Origin: Actinomycetes bacterium | GTDB taxonomy: Bacteria > Actinomycetota > Actinomycetes > Actinomycetales > Demequinaceae | NCBI GenBank assembly: GCA_023411615.1 | Contig: JAEYOR010000010.1 | Location: forward strand, 1-64,000 | Reading direction: 5' to 3' | Length of the DNA: 64,000 nt | In this document: in pieces, positions 35,443 through 42,991 of the stretch | Numbering within the stretch: position 1 is the first letter of the stretch | How the letters are laid out: each line of letters starts with the position of its first letter | The notes under the pieces: model-generated | What the model was told of the DNA's origin: nothing | Database searches by the model: none | Seen by the model: the letters and a program-made list of their open reading frames with translations, nothing else | Program-made: the position numbers and the translations under genes

Positions 35443-35462
35443 TTGAAGGTGAAGGAGGGGCC

Positions 35463-36026
35463 ATGGCGGACATAGACATCCCGGCAGTTGACCAGGGTGT
35501 GCTGTTCGACGACGGCCGAGCCACGTTCGATGAGTCGGCTGGCTATCGTGGTCCAGCAGCGTGCAAGGCGGCCGGGATCACGTACCGCCAACTTGATTAC
35601 TGGGCTCGCACAGGCTTGGTGGAACCCACAGTGCGTTCTGCTACCGGCTCCGGCACCCAACGTCTCTATGGTTTTCGGGACATCCTCGTCTTGCGTGTGG
35701 TGAAGCGACTTCTTGATTCGGGAGTGTCGCTTCAGCAGATTCGATCGGCCGTCGAGCACCTGCGCGAGCGGGGCGTGGAGGACTTGAGCCGCATCACGTT
35801 GATGTCGGATGGTGCTTCGGTTTACGAGTGCACGTCTGATGATGAGGTCATCGACCTCGTGCAAGGTGGTCAGGGTGTCTTCGGAATCGCCCTAGGAAAG
35901 GTGTGGCGGGAGCTCGAAGGCTCGCTCGCATCGTTGCCTGCTGACCGCGCGGATCAACAGCCCGTGCAGGAGGACGTCATTGACGAGCTCGCTGCCCGGC
36001 GCGCGCGCAAAGCAAACGCCAGTTAG
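35463..36026 (+). CDS. Second MerR-family regulator
   Basis: A 187-aa MerR-like protein: GPAACKAAGITYRQLDYWARTGLVEPTVRSATGSGTQRLYGFRDILVLRVVKRLLDSGVSLQQIRSAVEHLR contains the HTH and wing, followed by a helical C terminus. It belongs to the actinobacterial group found just after ftsR (homologues such as corynebacterial cg1633); its target is unknown. ATG 35463 is preceded by GAAGGAGGG. In many relatives a bifunctional-nuclease-domain gene sits between ftsR and this gene; here only a 101-bp gap is present. Confidence 0.88.
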   Translation: MADIDIPAVDQGVLFDDGRATFDESAGYRGPAACKAAGITYRQLDYWARTGLVEPTVRSATGSGTQRLYGFRDILVLRVVKRLLDSGVSLQQIRSAVEHLRERGVEDLSRITLMSDGASVYECTSDDEVIDLVQGGQGVFGIALGKVWRELEGSLASLPADRADQQPVQEDVIDELAARRARKANAS

Positions 36027-36086
36027 GTAGCGGCCACACCCGCCCGGTATCGTCGCCGGGACCTCTTACCCAGGTGAGGGCGGCGG

Positions 36087-36092
36087 TAGCAT
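36087..36092 (+). promoter_or_regulatory. Possible -10 element of pyc
   Basis: TAGCAT; a start near 36099 would give a leader of about 37 bases containing GAAGGG before ATG 36136. No -35 is convincing. Confidence 0.4.
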
Positions 36093-36135
36093 GCTCAAGC
36101 CTGGCAAGATAAAAGGCATCGTCGAAGGGTTACCA

Positions 36136-39100
36136 ATGTTTTCTAAGGTCCTCGTTGCCAACCGTGCCGAGATCGCGGTGCGCGCATTTCGCGCTGCGTT
36201 CGAGAACGGCGCGCGTACGGTGGCAGTCTTCCCGTACGAGGACCGCATGTCGGAGCACCGGCTGAAGGCGGATGAGGCGTATCAGATCGGTGAGGTGGAG
36301 CACCCGGTACGTGCCTACCTCGACATCGACGAGATCATGCGCGTGGCCAAGCTCTCCGGTGCAGACGCTGTTTATCCGGGCTACGGATTCCTCAGTGAGA
36401 ACCCCGATCTCGCTCGCGCTTGTGCCGACAACGGCATCACCTTCGTCGGGCCGCCGGCCGAGGTGCTCGAAATGGCGGGGAACAAGAAGACTGCGATCGA
36501 TCGTGCCCGCGCCGCGGGAATTCCGACGTTGCAGTCGTCCGATCCCGGAACCGATATTGACGCTCTCGTTGCCCGAGCAGACGAGATCGGCTTCCCGGTC
36601 TTCGTCAAGGCGGTTGCGGGCGGAGGCGGGCGCGGAATGCGTCGTGTCGAACGCCGCGAGGACCTCGTCGAGGCGCTCAAAGCCGCCATGCGTGAGGCCA
36701 ATGCCGCCTTTGGTGACCCCACGGTCTTCCTTGAGCAAGCGGTCTTGCGGCCGCGCCACATTGAAGTGCAGATCCTCGCGGACCAGTACGGCAACGTCGT
36801 CCATCTCTATGAGCGCGACTGTTCCCTGCAGCGTCGTCATCAGAAGGTTGTCGAGATCGCCCCGGCACCCAACCTCGACCCTCATATCCGTGAGGCGCTG
36901 TGCCGTGACGCGGTTGCCTTTGCGAAGTCAATCAACTACGTCAACGCGGGCACCGTTGAGTTTCTCCTCGACACGGAAGGGGAGCGCGCAGGTCAGCACG
37001 TGTTCATCGAGATGAACCCTCGCGTGCAGGTTGAGCACACCGTGACCGAAGAGGTGACGGACATCGACATCGTGAGTGCCCAGTTGCGCATTGCCTCAGG
37101 TGAAAGTCTCGACCACATTGGGATACGCCAAGAAGAGGTACGCACCAACGGCTTCGCCATCCAGACCCGCATCACCACGGAGGACCCGGCAAACGGCTTC
37201 CAGCCGGACACCGGTCGCATCATTGCATACCGCAGCCCCGGTGGCGCAGGCGTGCGGCTCGACGGTGCAACGGGTCTCGCAGGTGGGCGCGTCACGGCTC
37301 ACTTCGACTCAATGCTCGTCAAGCTCACGTGCCGTGGCCGCGACTTCCCGGCGGCCGTGAGCCGAGCGCGACGTGCACTCGCAGAGTTCCGGATTCGCGG
37401 TGTCGCGAACAACATCCCGTTCCTCAAGGCGGTGCTTGCGGACCCCGAGTTCCTCGCAGGCGACTTCTCGACTCGGTTCATCGAAGACCATCCCGACCTG
37501 CTCACGGTCACCCAGTCGGCCGAGCGTGCCACCAAGCTGATGGAGTTCCTCGCTCACACGTCGATCAATCGACCAAACGGCGAGCCGCCAGAGCCGATTC
37601 GTCCGGCCACCAAACTTCCCAAGATTGACGTGACATCGCCCGTGCCGGACGGTGCTTTGCAGCGCTTGCGCGAGTTGGGTCCGGCTGGATTTGCGCAGTC
37701 ACTGCGGGCGCAGAAGGAACTTGCTGTCACTGACACGACGTTCCGTGACGCCCATCAGAGTCTCTTGGCGACGCGTCTGCGCACCTTTGACATGCTGCAA
37801 GTCGCCGATCACTTGTCGCGGATGACGCCCCAGCTGCTGTCTGTTGAGGCGTGGGGTGGCGCGACGTACGACGTCGCGATGCGCTTTCTCAGTGAGGACC
37901 CGTGGATCCGCCTCGCGGCGCTTCGGGAGGCATTGCCGAACCTGCCGATTCAAATGCTCTTGCGCGGCCGCAACACCGTGGGTTACACCCCGTATCCCGA
38001 TGAAGTGGCGACAGCCTTCGTGCACGAGGCGGCCGCGACTGGCGTCGATATTTTCCGCATCTTCGATGCTCTCAACGACCTCGACCAGATGCGTCCTGCC
38101 ATTGACGCAGTCCTTGAAACGGGCACCGCTGTTGCGGAGGGAACCGTCTGCTACACCGCGGATCTGCTCAACCCGGGGGAGAAGCTCTACACCCTCGATT
38201 ACTACCTTCGCATCGCTGAGCAACTTGTGACGGCAGGCGTGCACATGCTTGCGATCAAGGACATGGCAGGACTATTGCGGCCTTATGCCGCCAAGAAGCT
38301 TGTGACAGCGCTTCGGGAGAACTTCGACGTACCTGTCCACCTGCACACCCATGACACTGCGGGTGGGCAGCTCGCCACGTTGATCGCTGCCGCCGAAGCG
38401 GGCGTCGACGCCGTGGATGTGGCCAACGCAGCGATGGCCGGCACCACCTCCCAGCCATCCATGTCCGCATTGGTGGCCGCTTTGGAACACACCGACCGCG
38501 ATACGGGCATCTCGCTCGACGCGGTGACGGACCTTGAACCGTACTGGGAAGCCGTTCGGCGCCTCTACGCGCCCTTCGAGTCCGGTCTGCCAGGCCCGAC
38601 TGGACGCGTGTACCACCACGAGATCCCGGGTGGACAGTTGTCGAATCTGCGCCAGCAGGCCCTGTCTCTTGGCCTCGGCGAGCGTTTTGAGGACATTGAG
38701 AACATGTACGCCGCGGCGGACCGTATTCTTGGTCGCCTTATCAAGGTCACTCCTTCCTCCAAGGTGGTGGGTGACCTTGCACTGCACCTGGTCGGTCTCG
38801 GCGCCGATCCTGCGGATTTCGCAACGAATCCCTCCTCGTATGACGTCCCCGACTCGGTCATTGGCTTCCTCCGCGGCGAGCTTGGCGATCCGCCTGGAGG
38901 CTGGCCCGAGCCCTTCCGTTCGAAGGCGCTCTCGGGCAGGGGAGAGACAAAGCAACGTACTCAGCTGACCGACGAGGACCGCACCGCGCTCGCCACGCCG
39001 GGACCCGAGCGTCGGCGTCGCCTCAACCATTTGCTCTTCCCGGCACCAGCTGACGACTTTGACAAGGCGGTCGAGAAGTACGGCGACATTTCGGTCATTG

Positions 39101-39543
39101 ACACGTACCACTACCTCTACGGCATGACACCCGGAAGCGGGGAAGAGGTCACGGTTCACATCGAAAAGGGTGTGACGATGCTCCTCATGCTCGAGGCGAT
39201 TGCCGAGGCGGATGAACACGGCATGCGCTGGGTGATGTTCAACTACAACGGCCAGATTCGACCCGTGCAGGTGTTCGATGAGAGCGCTGAGGTGACGATC
39301 CATTCGCGTGCGAAGGCCGATCCGAATGTCCCCGGCGAAGTGGGGGCGCCATTCGCAGGTCACGTGACGCCAGCAGTTGCCGTGGGGGACCGGGTCGAGG
39401 CGGGTGCGACAGTGGCCACCATTGAGGCGATGAAGATGGAGGCCTCGATCACGACGCCGGTGGCGGGCACCGTGACCAAGGTGGCGATCAGTGGCACGGA
39501 ACCGCTCCAAGGCGGCGACCTCGTTGTCATCATCGACTCATAG
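36136..39543 (+). CDS. pyc: Pyruvate carboxylase
   Basis: ATP- and biotin-dependent carboxylation of pyruvate to oxaloacetate (anaplerosis). The 1135-aa single-chain enzyme has, in order: a biotin carboxylase domain (about residues 1-450; GGGGRGMR ATP-grasp loop, EMNPRVQVEHTVTEE), a carboxyltransferase barrel (about 520-830; DTTFRDAHQSLLATR, metal site HLHTHDTAGGQ), and a biotinyl domain with the lysine in EAMKMEAS. ATG 36136 is used; the ATG at 36091 overlaps the probable -10. With ppdK it forms the pyruvate/PEP/oxaloacetate node. Confidence 0.97.
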   Translation: MFSKVLVANRAEIAVRAFRAAFENGARTVAVFPYEDRMSEHRLKADEAYQIGEVEHPVRAYLDIDEIMRVAKLSGADAVYPGYGFLSENPDLARACADNGITFVGPPAEVLEMAGNKKTAIDRARAAGIPTLQSSDPGTDIDALVARADEIGFPVFVKAVAGGGGRGMRRVERREDLVEALKAAMREANAAFGDPTVFLEQAVLRPRHIEVQILADQYGNVVHLYERDCSLQRRHQKVVEIAPAPNLDPHIREALCRDAVAFAKSINYVNAGTVEFLLDTEGERAGQHVFIEMNPRVQVEHTVTEEVTDIDIVSAQLRIASGESLDHIGIRQEEVRTNGFAIQTRITTEDPANGFQPDTGRIIAYRSPGGAGVRLDGATGLAGGRVTAHFDSMLVKLTCRGRDFPAAVSRARRALAEFRIRGVANNIPFLKAVLADPEFLAGDFSTRFIEDHPDLLTVTQSAERATKLMEFLAHTSINRPNGEPPEPIRPATKLPKIDVTSPVPDGALQRLRELGPAGFAQSLRAQKELAVTDTTFRDAHQSLLATRLRTFDMLQVADHLSRMTPQLLSVEAWGGATYDVAMRFLSEDPWIRLAALREALPNLPIQMLLRGRNTVGYTPYPDEVATAFVHEAAATGVDIFRIFDALNDLDQMRPAIDAVLETGTAVAEGTVCYTADLLNPGEKLYTLDYYLRIAEQLVTAGVHMLAIKDMAGLLRPYAAKKLVTALRENFDVPVHLHTHDTAGGQLATLIAAAEAGVDAVDVANAAMAGTTSQPSMSALVAALEHTDRDTGISLDAVTDLEPYWEAVRRLYAPFESGLPGPTGRVYHHEIPGGQLSNLRQQALSLGLGERFEDIENMYAAADRILGRLIKVTPSSKVVGDLALHLVGLGADPADFATNPSSYDVPDSVIGFLRGELGDPPGGWPEPFRSKALSGRGETKQRTQLTDEDRTALATPGPERRRRLNHLLFPAPADDFDKAVEKYGDISVIDTYHYLYGMTPGSGEEVTVHIEKGVTMLLMLEAIAEADEHGMRWVMFNYNGQIRPVQVFDESAEVTIHSRAKADPNVPGEVGAPFAGHVTPAVAVGDRVEAGATVATIEAMKMEASITTPVAGTVTKVAISGTEPLQGGDLVVIIDS

Positions 39544-39586
39544 TGTCGGGACCAATTGCGCACCATAATCCCTGGTAAATAGGGGA

Positions 39587-39627
39587 GTCCCAGGACCCCA
39601 GGACCTTTGGCCGGGGACTACCTTCCC
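39587..39627 (+). promoter_or_regulatory. Cluster of DosR-like boxes upstream of the flavodoxin gene
   Basis: Three motifs abut: GTCCCAGGACC (39587-39597, identical to one before pit), AGGACCTTTGGCCG (39600-39613) and GGGACTACCTTCCC (39614-39627, 11 of 14 to the DosR consensus). The middle box is centred about 42 bases before the start expected from CACGAT at 39637-39642. Confidence 0.45.
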
Positions 39628-39661
39628 GAGCCGAGGCACGATTGGTGGCAGGAGGTGCACC

Positions 39662-40159
39662 ATGAGAATTCTGGTAGCCGTAGGTTCGAAGTACGGATCG
39701 ACACGAGAGGTTGGCCGCGTCATCGCGGACACCCTGCAGGAGAACGGATTCGTTGTCGATTTTTCGGACGCCTCCGACGTACGCGCAGTGACGGCCTACG
39801 ACGCCGTCATCATCGGGTCTGCCGTTTATGGTGGTCTGTGGCGCAGGGACGCCTCATCGTTGGCAAAAGAGCATCGCGAAGCGCTCAAGGCGCGCGCGGT
39901 ATGGACGTTCTCGGTCGGGATGGAGAACGTCGTCGTTGAGGGCCAGCCCAAGGACGAGGCATACGCGATCACGGACGCGATTGGTGGCCGTGAGCACAAG
40001 CGTTTCCCGGGCGCGATCGACGCAAAGAAGCTCAATATTGGCGAACGAGCATTGATCCGTGCTTTGGATCCGCCGCTTGGCGACTTCCGTGATTTTGACG
40101 AGGTCCGGGCTTGGGCCGACGCCGTGGCAGCACAGTTGCGCGAGGTCGCAGTCTCTTAA
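39662..40159 (+). CDS. Flavodoxin-domain protein
   Basis: A 165-aa flavodoxin-like FMN protein: RILVAVGSKYGSTREVGRVIADTL holds the phosphate-binding loop, and YDAVIIGSAVYGGLWRRDA the second FMN loop. It resembles the HemG/flavodoxin-domain family (menaquinone-dependent protoporphyrinogen oxidase type) but an enzymatic role is not certain. AGGAGG lies upstream of ATG 39662. Its promoter region holds a cluster of GGGAC boxes, which suggests control by low oxygen. Confidence 0.82.
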   Translation: MRILVAVGSKYGSTREVGRVIADTLQENGFVVDFSDASDVRAVTAYDAVIIGSAVYGGLWRRDASSLAKEHREALKARAVWTFSVGMENVVVEGQPKDEAYAITDAIGGREHKRFPGAIDAKKLNIGERALIRALDPPLGDFRDFDEVRAWADAVAAQLREVAVS

Positions 40160-40219
40160 GGCCCGGGGGCGGCCACGGCGGGGGTGTTGCACACTTGGCC
40201 CGCTTCATCCGGACTTAAC

Positions 40220-40233
40220 ATAATGTGCATTAT
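40220..40233. promoter_or_regulatory. AT-rich inverted repeat upstream of rbpA
   Basis: ATAATG-TG-CATTAT, a perfect 6-bp dyad with a 2-base centre in GC-rich DNA. A possible housekeeping promoter overlaps it (TTGGCC 40195-40200, 18 bases, CATAAT 40219-40224). The binding protein is unknown. Confidence 0.4.
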
Positions 40234-40267
40234 CGGCGTTTCGCATGGGTGGGACGAGCCGCTCGCC

Positions 40268-40293
40268 GGAACAAAGCTCCCGGTCAGCGCGTT
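40268..40293 (+). promoter_or_regulatory. SigR-type promoter of rbpA
   Basis: GGAAC (40268-40272), exactly 18 bases, GTT (40291-40293). This fits the SigR/SigH (thiol-oxidative stress) promoter GGAAT-N18-GTT with one mismatch. rbpA belongs to the SigR regulon in Streptomyces. Confidence 0.7.
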
Positions 40294-40337
40294 CTTCTGC
40301 CAGGGCCACAAGCCCATATGCAAAAAGGAGGCGCACA

Positions 40338-40676
40338 ATGGCTGATCGAGCTTTGCGCGGAATGCGTCTGGGCACGCAGAGCATGGAGCGCACGGACGGC
40401 ATGGACCTTGCCGAGCGCCGCGAGGTGCATTACGACTGCCCGAACGGACACATTCTTTCGTTTCCGTTCTCTGTCGAGGCAGACGTTCCGTTGTCATGGG
40501 AATGCCACTGCGGCGCACTTGCGCTGCTTCGTGATGGCGAACAACCCGAGGCCAAAGAGGAACGTCCGCAACGCACGCACTGGGACATGCTCCTGGAACG
40601 GCGGACAATCGCGGAGCTTGAAGAGCTCCTCGAAGAGCGGCTTGAGGTGCTCCGGGCGAGCCGGAGCGGCGCCTAA
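40338..40676 (+). CDS. rbpA: RNA polymerase-binding protein RbpA
   Basis: Actinobacterial RNA polymerase accessory protein that binds the principal sigma factor and stabilises open complexes. The 112-aa protein has the N-terminal tail and basic linker (MADRALRGMRLGTQSMERTDG), a zinc-like core (YDCPNGHILSFPFS...WECHCGA) and the C-terminal sigma-interaction domain (RTHWDMLLERRTIAELEELLEERL). ATG 40338 is preceded by AAAAAGGAGG. A SigR-type promoter lies about 45 bases upstream and a strong terminator follows inside the convergent ppm1 gene. Confidence 0.96.
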   Translation: MADRALRGMRLGTQSMERTDGMDLAERREVHYDCPNGHILSFPFSVEADVPLSWECHCGALALLRDGEQPEAKEERPQRTHWDMLLERRTIAELEELLEERLEVLRASRSGA

Positions 40677-41437
40677 GACGTCGATTGCGGCGGCGGTGCC
40701 TCATTGTGAGGCGCTGCCGCCGCTTTCTTGCGCCCAAACAATCTGAGAAGACCCCACCACGTCACCTTGGCGAGTGCTTCGCGAATGATGGCTCCGCTCA
40801 TCTTCGAGTTGCCCGCATCACGCTCGACAAAAGTGATCGGCACCTCGCGAATAGTGCCGCCGGCCTGCGCAACGCGCCACGTCATGTCGATCTGAAAGCA
40901 GTAGCCGTGTGACTCGACCTCGTCGAGTTCGAGCCGATTGAGCATGCTCGCGCGGTATGCCCTGAAACCTGCCGTTGCGTCACGGACCGCCAAGCCAAGT
41001 GCCAACCTGACATAACGATTTGCACCGGTGGACAAAAGTTTGCGATGTGCAGGCCAATTGATGACGGAACCGCCGCGTACCCAACGCGAGCCAATGACGA
41101 GATCATGCACTCCCCCATCGGCCAACAGCGAGGGGAGATCGTCGGCACGGTGGGATCCATCGGCGTCCATCTCCACAATGCGCTCATACTCACGCTCGAG
41201 CGCCCACGCGAAACCAGCACGGTACGCGACCCCCAAGCCCTGCTTCCCAGGGCGATGAAGGACGTGCACGTGGCCGTCCTGTCGAGCCCGAGCGTCGGCC
41301 CACTCCCCCGTTCCGTCTGGCGAGTTGTCATCAACGACGAGGATGTCGACGTGTGGTTCGATTGCGCGAACGCCGTCGACCTGCCGTGGCAGGGAGGCGA
41401 TCTCGTTATACGTGGGAATGATGACAAGGGTCTTCAC
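40673..41437 (-). CDS. ppm1: Polyprenol monophosphomannose synthase
   Basis: GT2-family glycosyltransferase that moves mannose from GDP-mannose to polyprenol phosphate, donor for lipoglycans and protein O-mannosylation. The 254-aa protein shows LVIIPTYNEIASLPRQV, VVDDNSPDGTGEWA, MDADGSHRADDLPSL and GSRWVRGGSVINWP. It overlaps lnt by 4 bases; in mycobacteria the two are one fused protein. The last 20 residues are low-complexity (AAAAPHNEAPPPQSTS) and their DNA doubles as the rbpA terminator. Confidence 0.93.
   Translation of the reverse strand: MKTLVIIPTYNEIASLPRQVDGVRAIEPHVDILVVDDNSPDGTGEWADARARQDGHVHVLHRPGKQGLGVAYRAGFAWALEREYERIVEMDADGSHRADDLPSLLADGGVHDLVIGSRWVRGGSVINWPAHRKLLSTGANRYVRLALGLAVRDATAGFRAYRASMLNRLELDEVESHGYCFQIDMTWRVAQAGGTIREVPITFVERDAGNSKMSGAIIREALAKVTWWGLLRLFGRKKAAAAPHNEAPPPQSTS
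40687..40723 (+). terminator. rbpA terminator inside the ppm1 coding sequence
   Basis: Two 17-base arms (40687-40703 and 40707-40723) with a 3-base loop, all paired with two G-U wobbles, followed by TTTCTTG. It starts 10 bases after the rbpA stop and lies wholly inside the 3' end of ppm1 on the other strand. Confidence 0.85.
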
Positions 41438-42969
41438 GGGTCACGCCTCTCAGGCCGGCTGACCACGGCAAGGACAAAGAGTCCGGCCGCGATAAGGCCA
41501 CATAGCAGGGAGATTGGTCCGCCCCACTGCGAGGCGGGTGTCAGTGACGTGCGAAGTGGGATGTGTGCGATGCCAGCGTCCTGAGTGAAAAGCTCGCTGC
41601 TGTCGACCACGTGCCCTGTGGGCGTGATGACGCCGCTGACACCGACGGTCGACACCTGGAGCGTGGCTCTGCCGGTCTCGATTGCACGCAGACGTGACAT
41701 CGCAAGTTGCTGCGTGCTTTCAGCAGTCGCACCGAAGGTCGCGTTGTTGGTCTGTACTGCAAGGAACTCAGCGCCTTCCCGAACTGCTTGGCGCGCCACC
41801 CAGTCGTAAGCGACTTCAAAACAGATGATGGGGCCCACGACAACGTCGCGTTGCAAAGAGGCAATCGGGATCGCGACGCGAGCGGGGAACTCCCCTGGCA
41901 ACACCTCAGACGTCACACGGTCCACCTCTTCCGAGAAGAACCGTGCGATATCGCGCATCGGCACGTACTCAGCAAAAGCGGCAGGAACCTGCTTGCGGTA
42001 CTCGGCGCCTTCGAGCGGCGCACCCGTTGGCAACCACACGAGTGACACGTTGTAACGGCCGTCCGCAGGGCTGTAATCGTTGGTGCCGAGCAATAACGGC
42101 GCACCGAACGCTTGCGCCGCCGCTGTCACGTCTGCGGCGGTTTGTGCATCGACGCGCGGGTCAATATCCGATGAGTTCTCGGGCCAGATGAGGAGGTCCA
42201 CTCCCGCATCCGGCTGCGCCGCCGCCAAAGAGAGCGTTGCGTCGAGGTGGTTGCGCGTGACCTCCCGAGCACGGTCGAAAGAATCGAGACCGCGGTCGGC
42301 AAGATTCCCTTGCGCCCACGCCACGCTCAGGGTGCCGGACTCCGGCCGCGCATCGAGCGGCAGCCCGATGGGTATAAGAGCGACGACGATGACAAGGACG
42401 GGGGCGCTCAAGGCAAACAGCGGACGGCGTTGGCGCATTGCGATGACGGCGGCACCCAGAGCGGCGCCGAGCAGCACAGTGATGAGCGAGACGAGCGGAG
42501 TGCCCCCAAGCCAGGCAAAGCGGGCAATGGGAGCGTCGGCCGTGGCAAATGCAATCCTGCCCCACGGGAACCCGCCAAAAGGCGCGACCGATCGGAGTTG
42601 CTCTCCACCCACCCATAAAGCGGCAAATACGAGGGGCTCCGCCCAGAGTGCAGCGTTCAGGCGAGGAGAACGCACGAGTCGCGCGTAAGCGAAAGTGGCA
42701 AGACCGATCGCGAGAGCTTCTGCCGCCGACAACGCGATCCACGGGACCGGCCCGACGGCAACGTACGCCCACCACAAGTGAGGCAAAAAGAAGGCAACGC
42801 CAAAGAGCCAGCCCCGCAGCAATGCGGCGCGCCCCGAGGCGCCGCGCACGCTGAAGACGAGGATCGCCACCGCCACTGGTGCGGCCAACCAACAGCCGAT
42901 GTCGGGGAAAGCCGTAAAGAGAACGAGCCCGCCCACCACAGCGAGAAGGGCACGACGAACGCTCGACAC
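41434..42969 (-). CDS. lnt: Apolipoprotein N-acyltransferase
   Basis: Adds the third acyl chain to lipoproteins. The 511-aa protein has about seven N-terminal membrane helices (residues 1-200) and a nitrilase-type periplasmic domain with the catalytic Glu in WPENSSD, Lys in YRKQVPAAFAEYVP and Cys in IICFEVAYD. GTG 42969 lies 6 bases after a TAGGCT -10. It is joined to ppm1 by a GTGA overlap. Confidence 0.95.
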   Translation of the reverse strand: MSSVRRALLAVVGGLVLFTAFPDIGCWLAAPVAVAILVFSVRGASGRAALLRGWLFGVAFFLPHLWWAYVAVGPVPWIALSAAEALAIGLATFAYARLVRSPRLNAALWAEPLVFAALWVGGEQLRSVAPFGGFPWGRIAFATADAPIARFAWLGGTPLVSLITVLLGAALGAAVIAMRQRRPLFALSAPVLVIVVALIPIGLPLDARPESGTLSVAWAQGNLADRGLDSFDRAREVTRNHLDATLSLAAAQPDAGVDLLIWPENSSDIDPRVDAQTAADVTAAAQAFGAPLLLGTNDYSPADGRYNVSLVWLPTGAPLEGAEYRKQVPAAFAEYVPMRDIARFFSEEVDRVTSEVLPGEFPARVAIPIASLQRDVVVGPIICFEVAYDWVARQAVREGAEFLAVQTNNATFGATAESTQQLAMSRLRAIETGRATLQVSTVGVSGVITPTGHVVDSSELFTQDAGIAHIPLRTSLTPASQWGGPISLLCGLIAAGLFVLAVVSRPERRDP

Positions 42970-42975
42970 GCGATC

Positions 42976-42981
42976 AGCCTA
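42976..42981 (-). promoter_or_regulatory. -10 element of leaderless lnt-ppm1 operon
   Basis: TAGGCT on the minus strand, 6 bases, GTG 42969. Confidence 0.6.
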
Positions 42982-42991
42982 CGCGGTGCGC

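Noticed and set aside
36056..36075. GGGACCTCTTACCC upstream of pyc as a further DosR-like box
   Set aside because: Only 9 of 14 positions match the consensus and the second half site is poor.
38272..39510. 412-codon minus-strand frame opposite pyc
   Set aside because: Mirror frame of the pyruvate carboxylase gene; no start signal and no homology by eye.
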